From the NCBI RefSeq assembly GCF_004114795.1, contig NZ_CP035311.1:930001-994000 (forward strand): a DNA stretch of 64,000 nt, read 5' to 3'. The position numbers and the translations under genes were made by a program. Below the pieces are notes generated by a model. It had not been told where the DNA came from. It did not search any database and saw only the letters and a program-made list of their open reading frames with translations. This DNA is from Janthinobacterium sp. 17J80-10. GTDB taxonomy: Bacteria > Pseudomonadota > Gammaproteobacteria > Burkholderiales > Burkholderiaceae_D. Positions within the stretch are counted from its first letter, which is position 1. Each line of letters starts with the position of its first letter. Below, piece by piece: positions 10,401 to 19,262 of this stretch.

Positions 10401-10547
10401 CGCTCGCCAATGGCGACGGCCGTGATCGGCGGCCTGGTCACCTCGACACTCTTGAGCCTACTGGTGGTGCCGGCAGCGTTTACCTACATCGACGACCTGC
10501 AGAGCTGGCTGCGCCGGCGCTTGCCGTCACGAGCGCACGTAGACTGA
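7458..10547 (+). CDS. RND multidrug/solute efflux transporter, inner-membrane pump
   Basis: The 1029-residue proton-driven pump of the HAE/AcrB class starts at GTG 7458 (N-terminus NFSALSIRNPIPAIM), preceded by AGGAGG overlapping the adaptor stop. It has the usual twelve-helix layout with two large periplasmic loops. TM4 carries the paired aspartates (VGVLVDDAIVEIENI) and the second half has GIVTKNSILLVDYA. The N-terminus resembles pumps of the MexK/VmeI or uncharacterised HAE type more than AcrB. Substrate cannot be predicted. A longer open frame upstream of 7458 is only the adaptor gene read out of frame. Confidence 0.94.
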   Translation: MNFSALSIRNPIPAIMLFVLLALAGLLAFKANPVQDFPDIELPIVTVTASLPGAAPAQLETEVARKLEDSIATLQGVKNIYARILDGSVVVTVEFILEKQIADAVNEVRDAVARVRADLPSDLRDPAVTKTSTAGRVVLTFVAAAAATPQAGAASRLDEQELSWFVDNAVAKRLLAVPGVGAVKRMGGVLREVRIELDAARMAALNVSALDVSRRLRLVQQEAPGGRGDVSGAEQSVRTIATVRTAAELAQLEIPLADGRSLRLDQVASVTDTVAEPRALATQDGKKVVGFEIFRTKGASEVAVAEGARAAVAQLQAAHPDIVLRQVIDNAAPVAENFEGSMELLFEGALLAVLVVWWFLRDWRATLVAAAALPLSVIPTFLGIYYFGYTLNTVTLLSLALVVGVLVDDAIVEIENIARHLRMGKTPMQAALEAADEIGMAVIATTFALVAVFLPTAFMGGVPGLFFKQFGWAAVLAILASLVVARLLTPMMAAYLLKPLPHGDQADGWIMRRYMAIMQWCLRHRLVTAIASALFFVGSLALVPLLPTGFVPPADRAQTQINIELPPGSTLAETTATAEQVRLAAMQVKGITGIFSSIGGGSSGDAFAPGAAAEARRAILTLTTVHRNDRSESLQQIEAGIRARLADVPGARFTVGPPDTGVKMQLVLRSEDPLALAAAAREVERELRTLQGIGNVNSSAALVRPEIIVRPDFARAADLGVTAAAIGETVRVATAGDYDVNLAKLNLSERQVPIRVKLPDAVRADLAAIERLTVPGKNGPVMLANVASVTLDSGPAQIDRLNRSRNVILEVELGTRALGELNAEARALPSMQNLPPSVKIAELGDAQEMQALFASFGIAMLIGVLCIYGVLVLLFKDFMQPVTILAALPLSIGGAFVALLLTGKALSMPSMIGLIMLMGIVTKNSILLVDYAILARRAGMARFEALVDACHKRSRPIVMTTIAMGAGMLPLALGWGADPSFRSPMATAVIGGLVTSTLLSLLVVPAAFTYIDDLQSWLRRRLPSRAHVD

Positions 10548-10584
10548 CACGCTGGTGCTGGCCTGGTTGCCAGCCCGAAAAGTT

Positions 10585-10851
10585 TCAATGGTGGGGGCGA
10601 CGGCGGTATGGACGTTTTGCGGGGCGTTCCTCGCCAAAAGAAGGACGTTTGAATATCCCGCTGAGGGCAAATCCGACACGGTCTTTCAGTGGTAATGGCA
10701 GGTTGGCTGGCCGTGGCGGTCGGGCGGTTTCGCCGAACAGCAGCAGGTCTTCATATCGCATTATGGCGGACGCCTTGTCAGGATAGATGTCGCGTATCCA
10801 TTTTCCCCAGGCGGTCGAATAAGTCCAGACCTCATAACGACTGCGCTGCAT
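10585..10851 (-). CDS. Hypothetical protein, 88 aa
   Basis: A small basic protein (MQRSRYEVWTYSTAWGKW...) has a good ribosome site, GGGAGGAGC, 4 bases before its ATG. Coding is supported by that site and by plausible composition (Trp/Tyr-rich N-terminus, Arg-rich C-terminal tail RPYRRRPHH). It shows no signal peptide, membrane segment or recognisable motif. It faces the RND operon tail-to-tail with a 37-bp gap. The 218-bp region between it and the next gene shows no further feature I can support. Function unknown. Confidence 0.6.
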   Translation of the reverse strand: MQRSRYEVWTYSTAWGKWIRDIYPDKASAIMRYEDLLLFGETARPPRPANLPLPLKDRVGFALSGIFKRPSFGEERPAKRPYRRRPHH

Positions 10852-11069
10852 GATTGCTCCTCCCGATATTCATATTTTGGCCTCGATGAGTCATTGCCGA
10901 TGGGTGGCAAAAAAGGCATGATTAATGGTATTGTCCGGCATGCCTTATGTAGTGAGCCACATCAAGCGCCACACTTGGGATGGATGATGAAACAGCAAAT
11001 ACAAACGACTGAACCGCCAGGGTTCACACAAGTTTCCAGAAGCAATCCACACCCTCTTGGGAGAACGTC

Positions 11070-11576
11070 ATGCATGCCACTTTCCGCAAGTTCCTGTTAT
11101 TGGGCGCAAGCGTGCTGCTGTTCGCCTGCGATCAGCAAGGTCGCCCGATCGAGGAGGCTGGCTTGAACAAGCTGGGCAAGGGCGTTTCGTCGGAGGTAGA
11201 CGTGCGCATGGTCATGGGGCAGCCCGACACGGTCTGGGAAGAAGATGACGGCAGCCGCACCCTCGAGTATCCCAAGGGGCCGGAAGGCGCGCGCACCTGG
11301 ATGTTCAGCATCGACCGTTTCGGCAAGTTGCAGGATTACCGGCAAGTCCTGACGAAGGAAAACTTCGCCCGCATCCAGCAAGGCATGAGCCGCGATGATG
11401 TGCGGCGCCTGCTCGGCAGGCCTGGCGGCATGGTGCAATTCAAGCGCAAGAACGAGGAAGTGTGGGATTGGCGCTTCATCGATGGCGTTGATGTCAAGCT
11501 CTTCAATGTCCATTTTGACATCGGCAGCGGCAAGGTCACGCAGACCTCCATCACGGAACAGCACTTTGCGGGATGA
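11070..11576 (+). CDS. BamE/SmpA-like outer-membrane lipoprotein
   Basis: The 168-residue predicted lipoprotein has a signal peptide ending in the lipobox LLFAC (Cys20). It contains two BamE/OmlA-like modules: one around VDVRMVMGQPDTVW and a clearer one GMSRDDVRRLLGRPG near 110-125, each followed by beta strands. BamE stabilises the BAM outer-membrane assembly machine; this protein is longer than BamE (113 residues in E. coli) and duplicated, so it may be a paralogue rather than the core subunit. Start ATG 11070 has GGGAGA upstream. It is a single-gene unit followed by a terminator-like hairpin. Confidence 0.75.
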   Translation: MHATFRKFLLLGASVLLFACDQQGRPIEEAGLNKLGKGVSSEVDVRMVMGQPDTVWEEDDGSRTLEYPKGPEGARTWMFSIDRFGKLQDYRQVLTKENFARIQQGMSRDDVRRLLGRPGGMVQFKRKNEEVWDWRFIDGVDVKLFNVHFDIGSGKVTQTSITEQHFAG

Positions 11577-11698
11577 GCAGCAACAAAGGCTGGCGCAATG
11601 CCCAGTTTGCTGCGGTCATTCCCTGCGCGCGACATTCCAATGCGGAATTATTGATTCAAAATAAATTTCTCGATGTTAAAGAATGATGGCGTGAAATA

Positions 11699-11731
11699 GA
11701 TTTCACTACGCATGAGTGAAATCAATTTTTT
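11699..11731 (+). terminator. Probable intrinsic terminator after the BamE-like gene
   Basis: A perfect 9-bp dyad, GATTTCACT (11699-11707) and AGTGAAATC (11715-11723), is followed by AATTTTTT. It is AT-rich for a terminator and lies 120 bp past the stop. A third GTGAAAT copy just upstream (11691-11697) leaves open a protein-binding role. The rest of the 289-bp gap (11577-11865) is AT-rich and probably holds the promoter of the kinase gene. Confidence 0.5.
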
Positions 11732-11865
11732 CGAGTAAATAAAAGTGTCTACTGTTGTCTGACAGAGGTTCCGGAAATTCATGCGCTTTCTGATGTTGCG
11801 CAAATTTCCTGGGGCATGACTTCGACAATACAATTTGATACTCGGACAGTGAGCGCAAGCGCATC

Positions 11866-13551
11866 ATGGTCAATGACAAACTCGGCACGCATGGAGAAAG
11901 CGCATTCGGTTTAGCTTACGCTGATGTCGAAGCGAGAATGGTTTGTGGCATCCGCGTGATGTTGGCCGTTTCGGCTTTGCTGATGATCTGGATCGTTCCG
12001 GGCGAATTGGCAGGTATTTCCGATTACGCCTTGCTGCCTGTCGGCAGCTACGCCATCTACAGCGTCGCGCTGGGCCTGTTTGTCATTCTGCCAAAACATT
12101 TCATTGCCACCAAGCGAATCCATTGGATCGATCTTGGCTGGTATGCCTCGATCGTTTTTTTTACCGGCGGCGTCAACAGTATTTTCTTCCTTTTTCTATT
12201 CTTCCCCATTCTGACCGCTTCATTTCAATGGGGATTCGAGGAAGGCGCGCGGATTGCCATGGCTTCGACAGTCTTGTTCCTGGCATTCGGGCTATTGACG
12301 CCAGCAGGTGCCGAATTGCCGCGACTCATGCTGCGCGCGACATTTCTGCTGGCATTCGGCTATTTGTGCGCGAAATGGGGCGAGTCAAAAGTTGCATCGG
12401 CGCGGCGCCTGGGGTTGTTGCGCGACGTCAGCCGCTTGTCCAATCCGCGCTTTGGCGTTGATCACACGATCACCAATGTCCTGACCAGGGTGCGGGATTT
12501 TTTCCATGGCAGCAATTGCATTCTCGTGACGCGTGGCAGCGATGCAGCCGTGTATGAATTGCGCAGGGTGGGCGATGGCGAAGCCAGAACTTCTCCCCTC
12601 GCCGAGAAAATCGTGGCTGAGGCAGCGGCGCCGCTGATGGAGTTTTCACAAGTAAAAATCATCATGTTTTCCAGGCCGAGCCGGGCCGCGGTTTCGCTGT
12701 TCGGCTGCTCCTACGCCTACGATATCAGCAAAGACGCCTGGGAAGCCCATGATCGTCTCTCCGGCGAAAAAATGGCCAATCTGCTGGAAACGGAATCGTA
12801 TGTCAGCGTCCCCATCTTCCTCAAAAATGGCGAAGGGCGGATATACGTGACATCCTCCCATCATGCCTTCAGCAAGGCCGATGCGCTGTTCCTCAATCAC
12901 GTGGTGGCCCAGGCATTCCCCGTCATTGAGAGCATCGAGCTGCTCGACCGCATTGCCTCGCATGCGGCGCTGCGCGAACGGCAAAGAATTGCCTGGGATT
13001 TTCACGATACCGCCATCCAGCCCTACGTTGGCCTGAAAATGGGCTTGAGTGCCTTGCGCAACAAGGCCACCCTGGATAATCCGCTCATCCATGATCTGGA
13101 CAAGCTGCTGGTCATGGCTGGCCAGGTCATCGGCGAATTGCGCGATTATGCGGGCATGGTTAAATCCGGCGCGGGGGTGACAGAGCCGGTCTATTTGCTG
13201 TCTTTGCGCAGGCAAGTCGCTCAGACGAAGGAATTTTACGGCGTTGATATTACGGTCAGCGCGCGCAACGACGTCGACATCAGTGATCGCCTGGCGGCGG
13301 AAGTGCTGCAAATTGCCAGGGAAGGCATCAACAATATCTGCAAGCATACGACTGCCCGGCACGGCGCAATTGCCATTCAGTCCGCAAATGGCTGGCTTGC
13401 CATCCGCATCGAAAACGAAAATGCAGGACCGTTGCCGGCGAACTTCATGCCGCGCTCGATCATGGAGCGGACGGCTGCACTCGGCGGAAACGTCATTGTG
13501 AAACAAGGCGTCGCATCAGGGACGTGTGTGCAGGTCGAAATTCCGATTTGA
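11866..13551 (+). CDS. Membrane sensor histidine kinase, NarX/HisKA_3 type with GAF-like region
   Basis: The 561-residue kinase has about five to six hydrophobic helices (residues 30-170), a GAF-like cytosolic sensor segment (about 190-360) and the HisKA_3 dimerisation box RQRIAWDFHDTAIQP with phospho-acceptor His380. The N box is recognisable (LQIAREGINNICKH, 481-494), but the DxGxG nucleotide loop is absent: where it belongs the sequence reads ENENAGPLP. The catalytic half therefore looks degenerate. The cognate NarL-type regulator begins 11 bp later. The pair converges on the tad pilus operon, so pilus control is a plausible but unproved role. Confidence 0.85.
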   Translation: MVNDKLGTHGESAFGLAYADVEARMVCGIRVMLAVSALLMIWIVPGELAGISDYALLPVGSYAIYSVALGLFVILPKHFIATKRIHWIDLGWYASIVFFTGGVNSIFFLFLFFPILTASFQWGFEEGARIAMASTVLFLAFGLLTPAGAELPRLMLRATFLLAFGYLCAKWGESKVASARRLGLLRDVSRLSNPRFGVDHTITNVLTRVRDFFHGSNCILVTRGSDAAVYELRRVGDGEARTSPLAEKIVAEAAAPLMEFSQVKIIMFSRPSRAAVSLFGCSYAYDISKDAWEAHDRLSGEKMANLLETESYVSVPIFLKNGEGRIYVTSSHHAFSKADALFLNHVVAQAFPVIESIELLDRIASHAALRERQRIAWDFHDTAIQPYVGLKMGLSALRNKATLDNPLIHDLDKLLVMAGQVIGELRDYAGMVKSGAGVTEPVYLLSLRRQVAQTKEFYGVDITVSARNDVDISDRLAAEVLQIAREGINNICKHTTARHGAIAIQSANGWLAIRIENENAGPLPANFMPRSIMERTAALGGNVIVKQGVASGTCVQVEIPI

Positions 13552-13562
13552 GGGGGCAGGCA

Positions 13563-14300
13563 ATGAACTTGAATAAAAATCCAATACGCGTGATGCTTGT
13601 CGATGACCACCAGACCATGTTGTGGGGATTAGGGAAACTGATCGAAGGCGAAAGTCCCCGAATGGAGGTCGTCGGCATGGCCAGCAATTGCGACGAAGCC
13701 CGTAAAAAAGCCGGCACGCTGATCCCGGATGTGATTTTGCTGGATCTTGACCTGGATGGGGAAAGCTCTCTCTCCCATCTTCCTGCTTTGCTGGCCAATG
13801 GCGTGTCGCGCGCACTGATACTTACCGCTGAACGCCAGCAATCGATCCTGGAACAGGCGATCATGCATGGCGCCCGTGGCGTGCTGCGCAAGATCGCTTC
13901 CGCCGAACAGGTACTGAAGGCTATAGAGAAAGTCCACCAGGGCGAGTTGTGGATCGAGCAAGAAATGCTTGGGCGTGTCCTCGGCCAATTCATGAATCCG
14001 GCGAAACTGGGCGCCCCTGACCCGGAAAAGTCGAAAATCGCGCAGCTGACGCCCAAGGAGCGCAAGATCATCGACACCATCATTCATGAAAGCGGCGCAT
14101 CCAACAAGGTCATCGCGCAGCGGCTTTTCATCTCCGAACATACCTTGCGCAATCACCTGACCTCGATATATCAAAAGCTCGACCTGAGCAATCGGCTGGA
14201 GCTGTATGTGTACGCAGTCAAGCATGCGCTGGACAGTGCACGCCAGGAGCCGCGCACTTGCGCCAAGCGCCCCGACTCCCGCGTGCCGTCGGCGGCCTAG
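13563..14300 (+). CDS. Response regulator, NarL/LuxR family
   Basis: This 245-residue two-domain regulator has a receiver with VDDH at 13-16 and probable phospho-acceptor D61 (VILLDLDLDG), then a LuxR-type helix-turn-helix (LTPKERKIIDTII ... NKVIAQRLFISEHTLRNHL). Start ATG 13563 (MNLNKNPIRV) has a G-rich ribosome site, and 11 bp separate it from the kinase stop. Its TAG overlaps the tadC TAG on the other strand in a shared CTAG, so the two operons abut with no room for a terminator. Confidence 0.9.
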   Translation: MNLNKNPIRVMLVDDHQTMLWGLGKLIEGESPRMEVVGMASNCDEARKKAGTLIPDVILLDLDLDGESSLSHLPALLANGVSRALILTAERQQSILEQAIMHGARGVLRKIASAEQVLKAIEKVHQGELWIEQEMLGRVLGQFMNPAKLGAPDPEKSKIAQLTPKERKIIDTIIHESGASNKVIAQRLFISEHTLRNHLTSIYQKLDLSNRLELYVYAVKHALDSARQEPRTCAKRPDSRVPSAA

Positions 14301-15208
14301 CCGCCGTTGCTGAGCATGGGCATGATGGTGCGGATGATTTGTATGGCGGCGGGCCCCATGATCACCATGATGATCGACGGGAAAATGCAAACCACCAGCG
14401 GGAAAAGCATCTTGGTGGGCACGCGTGCGGCGATTTCCTCCGCGCGCGTCTGCCGCTTGTGCCGCAAGTCGTCCGAAAACACCCGCAGGGAATCGCCGAT
14501 GCTGGTGCCGAACTTGTCCGCCTGGGTGAGCATGGTGGCGAACACGCTGACTTCCTCGATGCCGGTGCGCAGTGCCAGGTGACGCAGCGATTTTTCGCGG
14601 GAGGCACCGGCGCGCATTTCGAGGTTGGTGAGGTGCAGTTCCTCTGCCAATGCCCTACTTTTCATCCGCATTTCATCAGCCACCCTTGTCAGGCTGGCAT
14701 CCAGCCCCAGCCCTGCTTCCACACATACCAGCATGAGATCGGCGGCGTCGGGAAAATTCTCGAAAATTTCCCTTTTGCGGTTGCGCACTTTCCAGTGCAG
14801 GAACAAATTGGGCAGGTAGCAGCCCAGCAGAGCCGCCATCATCATGTACATGACAAACGTCAGGCCATCGACCTGGCTGAGAGTTCGCAGCAACAGAAAG
14901 CTCAGTCCGCAAAACAGCAGCGGCAATAGAGTCTTGCAGCCAAAATAGATCAGACGGGCATTTTCCTGGCGTATGCCTGCGTTGAAGAACTTGATCCGCA
15001 ACGGCGAGGATTCCCATTCGCCGGTGGGTGTCGATAGTTGCGCAAAGGGTCCGACCATATTGGCGACGGTTTCCGTCCAGCTGGCCTTGTCGACGGGATC
15101 GGCAAGGGCATGCAAGCGCCGCCGGGTCCGGCTTGGCGCCAGCCACAGATATAGCCCGGCCAGGGCCATCGTGACAGAGAGGAAAATCAGCGCGGGGATA
15201 ATGATCAT
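14297..15208 (-). CDS. tadC: Tad pilus inner-membrane platform protein TadC
   Basis: This is a 303-residue T2SSF-domain protein with an N-terminal helix, a central helix pair near 95-135, the conserved cytosolic block ENFPDAADLMLVCVEAGLGLDASL, and a C-terminal double helix (FPLVVCIFPSIIMVIMGPA). With TadB it forms the membrane platform on which the TadA ATPase drives Flp pilus assembly. It is the last gene of the operon, 15 bp after tadB. Its stop overlaps the convergent response-regulator stop. Confidence 0.9.
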   Translation of the reverse strand: MIIIPALIFLSVTMALAGLYLWLAPSRTRRRLHALADPVDKASWTETVANMVGPFAQLSTPTGEWESSPLRIKFFNAGIRQENARLIYFGCKTLLPLLFCGLSFLLLRTLSQVDGLTFVMYMMMAALLGCYLPNLFLHWKVRNRKREIFENFPDAADLMLVCVEAGLGLDASLTRVADEMRMKSRALAEELHLTNLEMRAGASREKSLRHLALRTGIEEVSVFATMLTQADKFGTSIGDSLRVFSDDLRHKRQTRAEEIAARVPTKMLFPLVVCIFPSIIMVIMGPAAIQIIRTIMPMLSNGG

Positions 15209-15223
15209 TTTATGCTCCTGTTG

Positions 15224-16213
15224 CTAGTACCGGATCTTGATGATTTTTCTCATGATGAGTACGCCAAAGAACATCAGCGTCAGCATGTACTTGACGATCG
15301 CAATGCCTATCGGATCCGTCCACAAGGGGGCCATGAAGCCGGGATTGACGATGTTCATGATTGCCCCCAGCGCGAACGGCATGATTACCAGGATCCAGGC
15401 AGAAAGGCGGCCTTCCGATGACAGTACCTTGACCTTGGCCGCCAGCTTGAGGCGCTCGCGAATCAGGTGGCTGAGATTGCCGAGCACTTCGGTCAGGTTG
15501 CCGCCGGAATCCCGCTGGATCAGCACGCTGACGACAAAATAGCGCAAATCGGTAAGCGGAATGCGTTGACTCAGGTTTGTCAGAGCCTGTTGCAGCGAGA
15601 CGCCGAAGTTGACTTCATCATGCACAATGCGAAATTCGCTGGCAATCGGCTCAGGCATTTCCTCGCCGATCATTTTCAAGCCAGACGAGAAGGCATGCCC
15701 GGACCGTAATGCCCGGTTCAACAAGTCGATGGCGTCTGGAAGTTGCTGTTCGATCTTGCCGAGCCGGTGGCGGCGTTTGTTGATGGCCAAAAGGACAGGT
15801 ACGCCGGCGCCTGCAGCGCCGGCGATCAGGCTGGCCAGCGTCGGCTGGTGCAGCAGCACGGCGCTGCCCAGCAGGCCGGCGCCGAGGGCGGCGCATGTCA
15901 GCACCAGTCGGGACACCGTCCAGGATAGCCCGGCCTGGTGCAGCAGTCTTTGCAATTCATTGACTTGCGGCAGGTTCAAAAACAGGCGCTCCAAAAGGGG
16001 CACATCACTGATCATCTGCCTTTTCAATAGCTGCGTTTTTGCCGTTGTGTCGAAGGATGCGGACAGGGCCTGCAGCCGATTTTCAAGCTTTTTGGCTTCC
16101 GGTCCCCGGTGTGCTTTCCATAGCAGATAGAGGCCTTCGACCAACAAAACAGCTGCAACGAATACAAGGACCGATATGATCAAAAAGGAATTGCCTGACG
16201 TGAAATTAAGCAT
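15224..16213 (-). CDS. tadB: Tad pilus inner-membrane platform protein TadB
   Basis: The 329-residue T2SSF-family protein has an N-terminal transmembrane helix (10-32), a central hairpin of helices (100-145), the cytosolic signature LPDAIDLLNRALRSGHAFSSGL, RDSGGNLTEVL, and C-terminal helices ending in the basic tail MRKIIKIRY. It is the paralogous partner of TadC. It lies between tadA (14 bp) and tadC (15 bp) in one transcript. Confidence 0.9.
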   Translation of the reverse strand: MLNFTSGNSFLIISVLVFVAAVLLVEGLYLLWKAHRGPEAKKLENRLQALSASFDTTAKTQLLKRQMISDVPLLERLFLNLPQVNELQRLLHQAGLSWTVSRLVLTCAALGAGLLGSAVLLHQPTLASLIAGAAGAGVPVLLAINKRRHRLGKIEQQLPDAIDLLNRALRSGHAFSSGLKMIGEEMPEPIASEFRIVHDEVNFGVSLQQALTNLSQRIPLTDLRYFVVSVLIQRDSGGNLTEVLGNLSHLIRERLKLAAKVKVLSSEGRLSAWILVIMPFALGAIMNIVNPGFMAPLWTDPIGIAIVKYMLTLMFFGVLIMRKIIKIRY

Positions 16214-16227
16214 GGCTGGCCTCTGCC

Positions 16228-17574
16228 TTATTGATACTGCTTGGCCGGATCGAACATGGCATCCGGCAGCTCGATGCCGAAGGAGCGCAGGCGTTCAGAG
16301 AATTTCGGCCTGACGCCGGTGGCATGAAAATGGCCTTCAACATTGCCATCGTCGCTGATGCCGGTTTGGCGGAAGGTGAATATCTCCTGCATCGTGATGA
16401 TGTCGCCTTCCATGCCGGTGATCTCCTGGATGCTGGTGATCTTGCGGCGGCCATCGGTCAGTCTGAGCGCTTGGACCACAACGGTGATGGCCGAAGCGAT
16501 CTGCTGGCGCGTTGCCTTGTGCGGCAGGTTGAGGTTGGCCATGCCGATCATGTTTTCCAATCTGGCCAAGGCATCACGCGGGGTATTCGCATGGATGGTG
16601 GTGAGCGAGCCTTCGTGACCGGTATTCATTGCCTGCAGCATGTCCACCGCTTCGGCGCCACGCACTTCGCCGATCACGATGCGGTCCGGCCGCATCCGCA
16701 AGGCGTTGCGCACCAGCGCGCGCTGGGTGATTTCGCCCCTGTTTTCGATATTCATGGGCCGGGTTTCCAGCCTTACTACATGCGGTTGCTGCAGCTGCAG
16801 TTCGGCCGCATCCTCGATCGTGATGACCCGCTCCGATTCCGGAATGTAGCCGGAAAGGATATTCAGGAGGGTGGTTTTGCCGGCGCCGGTGCCGCCCGAA
16901 ATTAACATGTTGATCTTGGATTTGCAGAGGCCTTCAAGCAGTGTCGCCATCGACGGCGTCAGGCTCTTGAGTTCGTGAACCAGGTTGTCCATCTGCAGCG
17001 GGATGTGCGCGAAGCGCCGGATCGACATCATGGGGCCATCCAGCGCAACCGGTGGGATGACCGCGTTGACCCGGGATCCGTCCGGCAGCCGGGCATCGAC
17101 CATCGGTGATGACTCGTCGATGCGTCGCCCGACCAAAGACACAATCTTGTCGATGATGCGCAGCAGATGTTGCTCGTCCGTGAAGGTGACCTTGGTGAGT
17201 TCCAGTTTGCCACGCCGTTCAACGTAAATCTGGTCATGGGAATTGACCAGGATGTCGGAGACAAGGGGATCGGCCATCAGCAGTTCCAGCGGGCCAAATC
17301 CCAGCATTTCGTGCTGAATGTCGCGGATCAGCAGGCGCCGTTCGGCGTCGTTGAGGGCTGCCTGCTGTTCCTGCAGCAGGCGCTCGACCATGACGGAAAT
17401 TTCCTGCCGCAATTTTTCTGGCGCCAGCGTTTCCAGGGCAGCCAGATCGAGCTTGTCCAGCAGGCTCAAATGGATTTTTCCCTTCAAGGCTTTGTAGGTG
17501 TCGCTGGCCATCCGGTTTTCCGCTTGCATCGAAGTGATTGGTGTCACCGTATTGAGCTGTTCGCGTAAGGACAT
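16228..17574 (-). CDS. tadA: Tad/CpaF-family secretion ATPase TadA
   Basis: This 448-residue hexameric secretion ATPase powers Flp pilus extension (and retraction in CpaF systems). It has an N-terminal helical domain (about 30-130), Walker [11 protein letters not shown] (226-235), the Asp box TIEDAAELQ near 252, the Walker B region RIVIGEVRG (298-306) and the His-box GSLTTIHAN (322-330). The N-terminal linker includes [16 protein letters not shown] as in CpaF. It follows tadZ after 35 bp. Confidence 0.94.
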   Translation of the reverse strand: MSLREQLNTVTPITSMQAENRMASDTYKALKGKIHLSLLDKLDLAALETLAPEKLRQEISVMVERLLQEQQAALNDAERRLLIRDIQHEMLGFGPLELLMADPLVSDILVNSHDQIYVERRGKLELTKVTFTDEQHLLRIIDKIVSLVGRRIDESSPMVDARLPDGSRVNAVIPPVALDGPMMSIRRFAHIPLQMDNLVHELKSLTPSMATLLEGLCKSKINMLISGGTGAGKTTLLNILSGYIPESERVITIEDAAELQLQQPHVVRLETRPMNIENRGEITQRALVRNALRMRPDRIVIGEVRGAEAVDMLQAMNTGHEGSLTTIHANTPRDALARLENMIGMANLNLPHKATRQQIASAITVVVQALRLTDGRRKITSIQEITGMEGDIITMQEIFTFRQTGISDDGNVEGHFHATGVRPKFSERLRSFGIELPDAMFDPAKQYQ

Positions 17575-17609
17575 TTTGAGTGTGCTCCGTTATGTTCCGT
17601 GATTCGCCG

Positions 17610-18812
17610 TTATGCCCGGCTGGACGATGCATCTGGCGTGTTGAAACCAAGTGGTTCGCTTGCGCTTCTCTTGAAAATGCGGTCGAGCAGGCTACGGTTA
17701 TCTTTTTTCGCGGGTGCCAGGGAAAGTGCGAATTCCGCCAGGTTCCTGGTGACCGGACTTGAACGTGCCGCTTCGATCAACGAGTTGCCATGGTTAATGG
17801 ACGTGCTGACCTCCTTGTACGAGTTAGGCACGGTGTGCAGCGTAATCGTGCCCAGCAGTCGCCGCATATCGTCGATGCCGATCTCGGCGCGCTTGTCGAA
17901 GCGGTTGACGATCAGCGCGACTTTGTCCCGTGTATATCCCAGTGATTGGAACAGTGTGAGCATCTTTTTGGCGTGGCGCAGGGCCGGCAGGTTCGCCTGC
18001 AGCACCGACAGGATCAGGGTCGCGCGGTCTAGCGCCTTGATGGTGATCGGATCCAGGGTGCGGGGCAGGTCGATCAGAACGAAGTCGTAGTGCGCGACTG
18101 CCAAGCCGAGTATGGCGTCGATATGCTCGAGCTTGATGCCGACTGCCTGGTTGGCATCGGCAGGGGCTGCCAGGATGCTGTAGTTTGGTGTGATTTTTAC
18201 CGTGCTGGAATCCAGGAAGGATGCGTCAAGCCGGCGGATATCCCGGGTAACATCGGCAATGGTGGAGGCGGGCTCGCCATCATGAATGAACGACAGGGCG
18301 TCGCCGAACTGCAAGTTCAGGTCAATCAGCAGAACGCTCTGATTTTCCGCCAGCAGATAGCCGAGATTGGTCGCAAGAAAAGTCGCGCCGCTGCCGCCCT
18401 TGCACGGCATGAAAGCCAGGACCTTGCCGGGATTTTTGACCTGGCTGCCGGCAAGCTTGGCCGCGAGACGATTGATCGCGGCTTCCAGGGCGGCTGCCGG
18501 CGCTGGCGACGGCAGCACTTCCCGTACGCCGGCGCGCATGGCAGCGATGAGGAAGTCAGGCGTGATATTTGCGCAAATTACAATGATTGCGACGTGCGGA
18601 TAGTGTGTGCTGACATATTCGGCCTGGCCCAGCTCGCCGGCGTTGCCAGCCATGCCATCGACCAGAATCAGGGCGGGCGCTTCTTGCTGGGCGATGGCGC
18701 GCAGATTGTCCATGCCGCCAGTGATAAGACTGATGGAATGGGAGCTGACCTCGAGTGCGCGGCCCAGGGATTCGAGTCTGGTCCGGTCGGTAGATATGAC
18801 GGCAATCTTCAT
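17610..18812 (-). CDS. tadZ: Tad pilus localisation protein TadZ/CpaE
   Basis: The 400-residue protein has an atypical receiver-like domain at the N-terminus (about 1-125, lacking the full phospho-acceptor set) followed by a ParA/MinD-type ATPase domain. Its deviant Walker A reads CKGGSGATFLATN (Ala in place of the P-loop Lys), as is common in TadZ/CpaE. Later motifs include VLLIDLNLQFGD and FVLIDLPRTLD. TadZ marks the cell pole and recruits the Tad machine. It sits 15 bp after the TadF-like gene. Confidence 0.88.
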   Translation of the reverse strand: MKIAVISTDRTRLESLGRALEVSSHSISLITGGMDNLRAIAQQEAPALILVDGMAGNAGELGQAEYVSTHYPHVAIIVICANITPDFLIAAMRAGVREVLPSPAPAAALEAAINRLAAKLAGSQVKNPGKVLAFMPCKGGSGATFLATNLGYLLAENQSVLLIDLNLQFGDALSFIHDGEPASTIADVTRDIRRLDASFLDSSTVKITPNYSILAAPADANQAVGIKLEHIDAILGLAVAHYDFVLIDLPRTLDPITIKALDRATLILSVLQANLPALRHAKKMLTLFQSLGYTRDKVALIVNRFDKRAEIGIDDMRRLLGTITLHTVPNSYKEVSTSINHGNSLIEAARSSPVTRNLAEFALSLAPAKKDNRSLLDRIFKRSASEPLGFNTPDASSSRA

Positions 18813-18827
18813 TTTCTCGTCCTCGAG

Positions 18828-19262
18828 TCAAGAGCAAATCGTGTTGCTGTTTGGATCCTGTCGCATGATTTCGCGCGGCAGGTAGGTAGAAAATGTCGGC
18901 ATCGGGAATACTTGCGCCGAGAGTCCGGTGATTGGCGAAATCCATTGATAATTCAACGCGCCGGGGGGGATGCGGACCGTTACTCCCTCGCAATTCGCCG
19001 GCGTGCAGTTGAGAGGGGCCCAAGCCAGGTCGACGGCGCTTACTTGTGGCAGCAATGCCTGGATTTTTGCCAGGACAGCACCCGGGGTGGCAGCATCACT
19101 GCACACGACGGCATAGCGGGCGCCAAGCCTGGTCGCCTCGTTGGCCGCGTTCCAGGTAAACAGCATGCGGCTAAAGTCGGTAATCCCCAGCATGAAGGTC
19201 AGGAAAACCAGAAGAGAAAGGGCGAACTCGACCGTGGTCGCGCCGGATTGGGATTTACTCAT
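18828..19262 (-). CDS. TadE/TadF-like minor pseudopilin
   Basis: This 144-residue protein has a short basic leader and the motif SGATTVEFALSLLVFL, the class of N-terminal helix processed by the Tad prepilin peptidase, followed by a periplasmic domain with four cysteines, one at the second-last residue. TadE/F proteins are minor pilus subunits or assembly factors. Its ATG overlaps the end of the upstream TadE gene by 4 bp (19259-19262). Confidence 0.82.
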   Translation of the reverse strand: MSKSQSGATTVEFALSLLVFLTFMLGITDFSRMLFTWNAANEATRLGARYAVVCSDAATPGAVLAKIQALLPQVSAVDLAWAPLNCTPANCEGVTVRIPPGALNYQWISPITGLSAQVFPMPTFSTYLPREIMRQDPNSNTICS

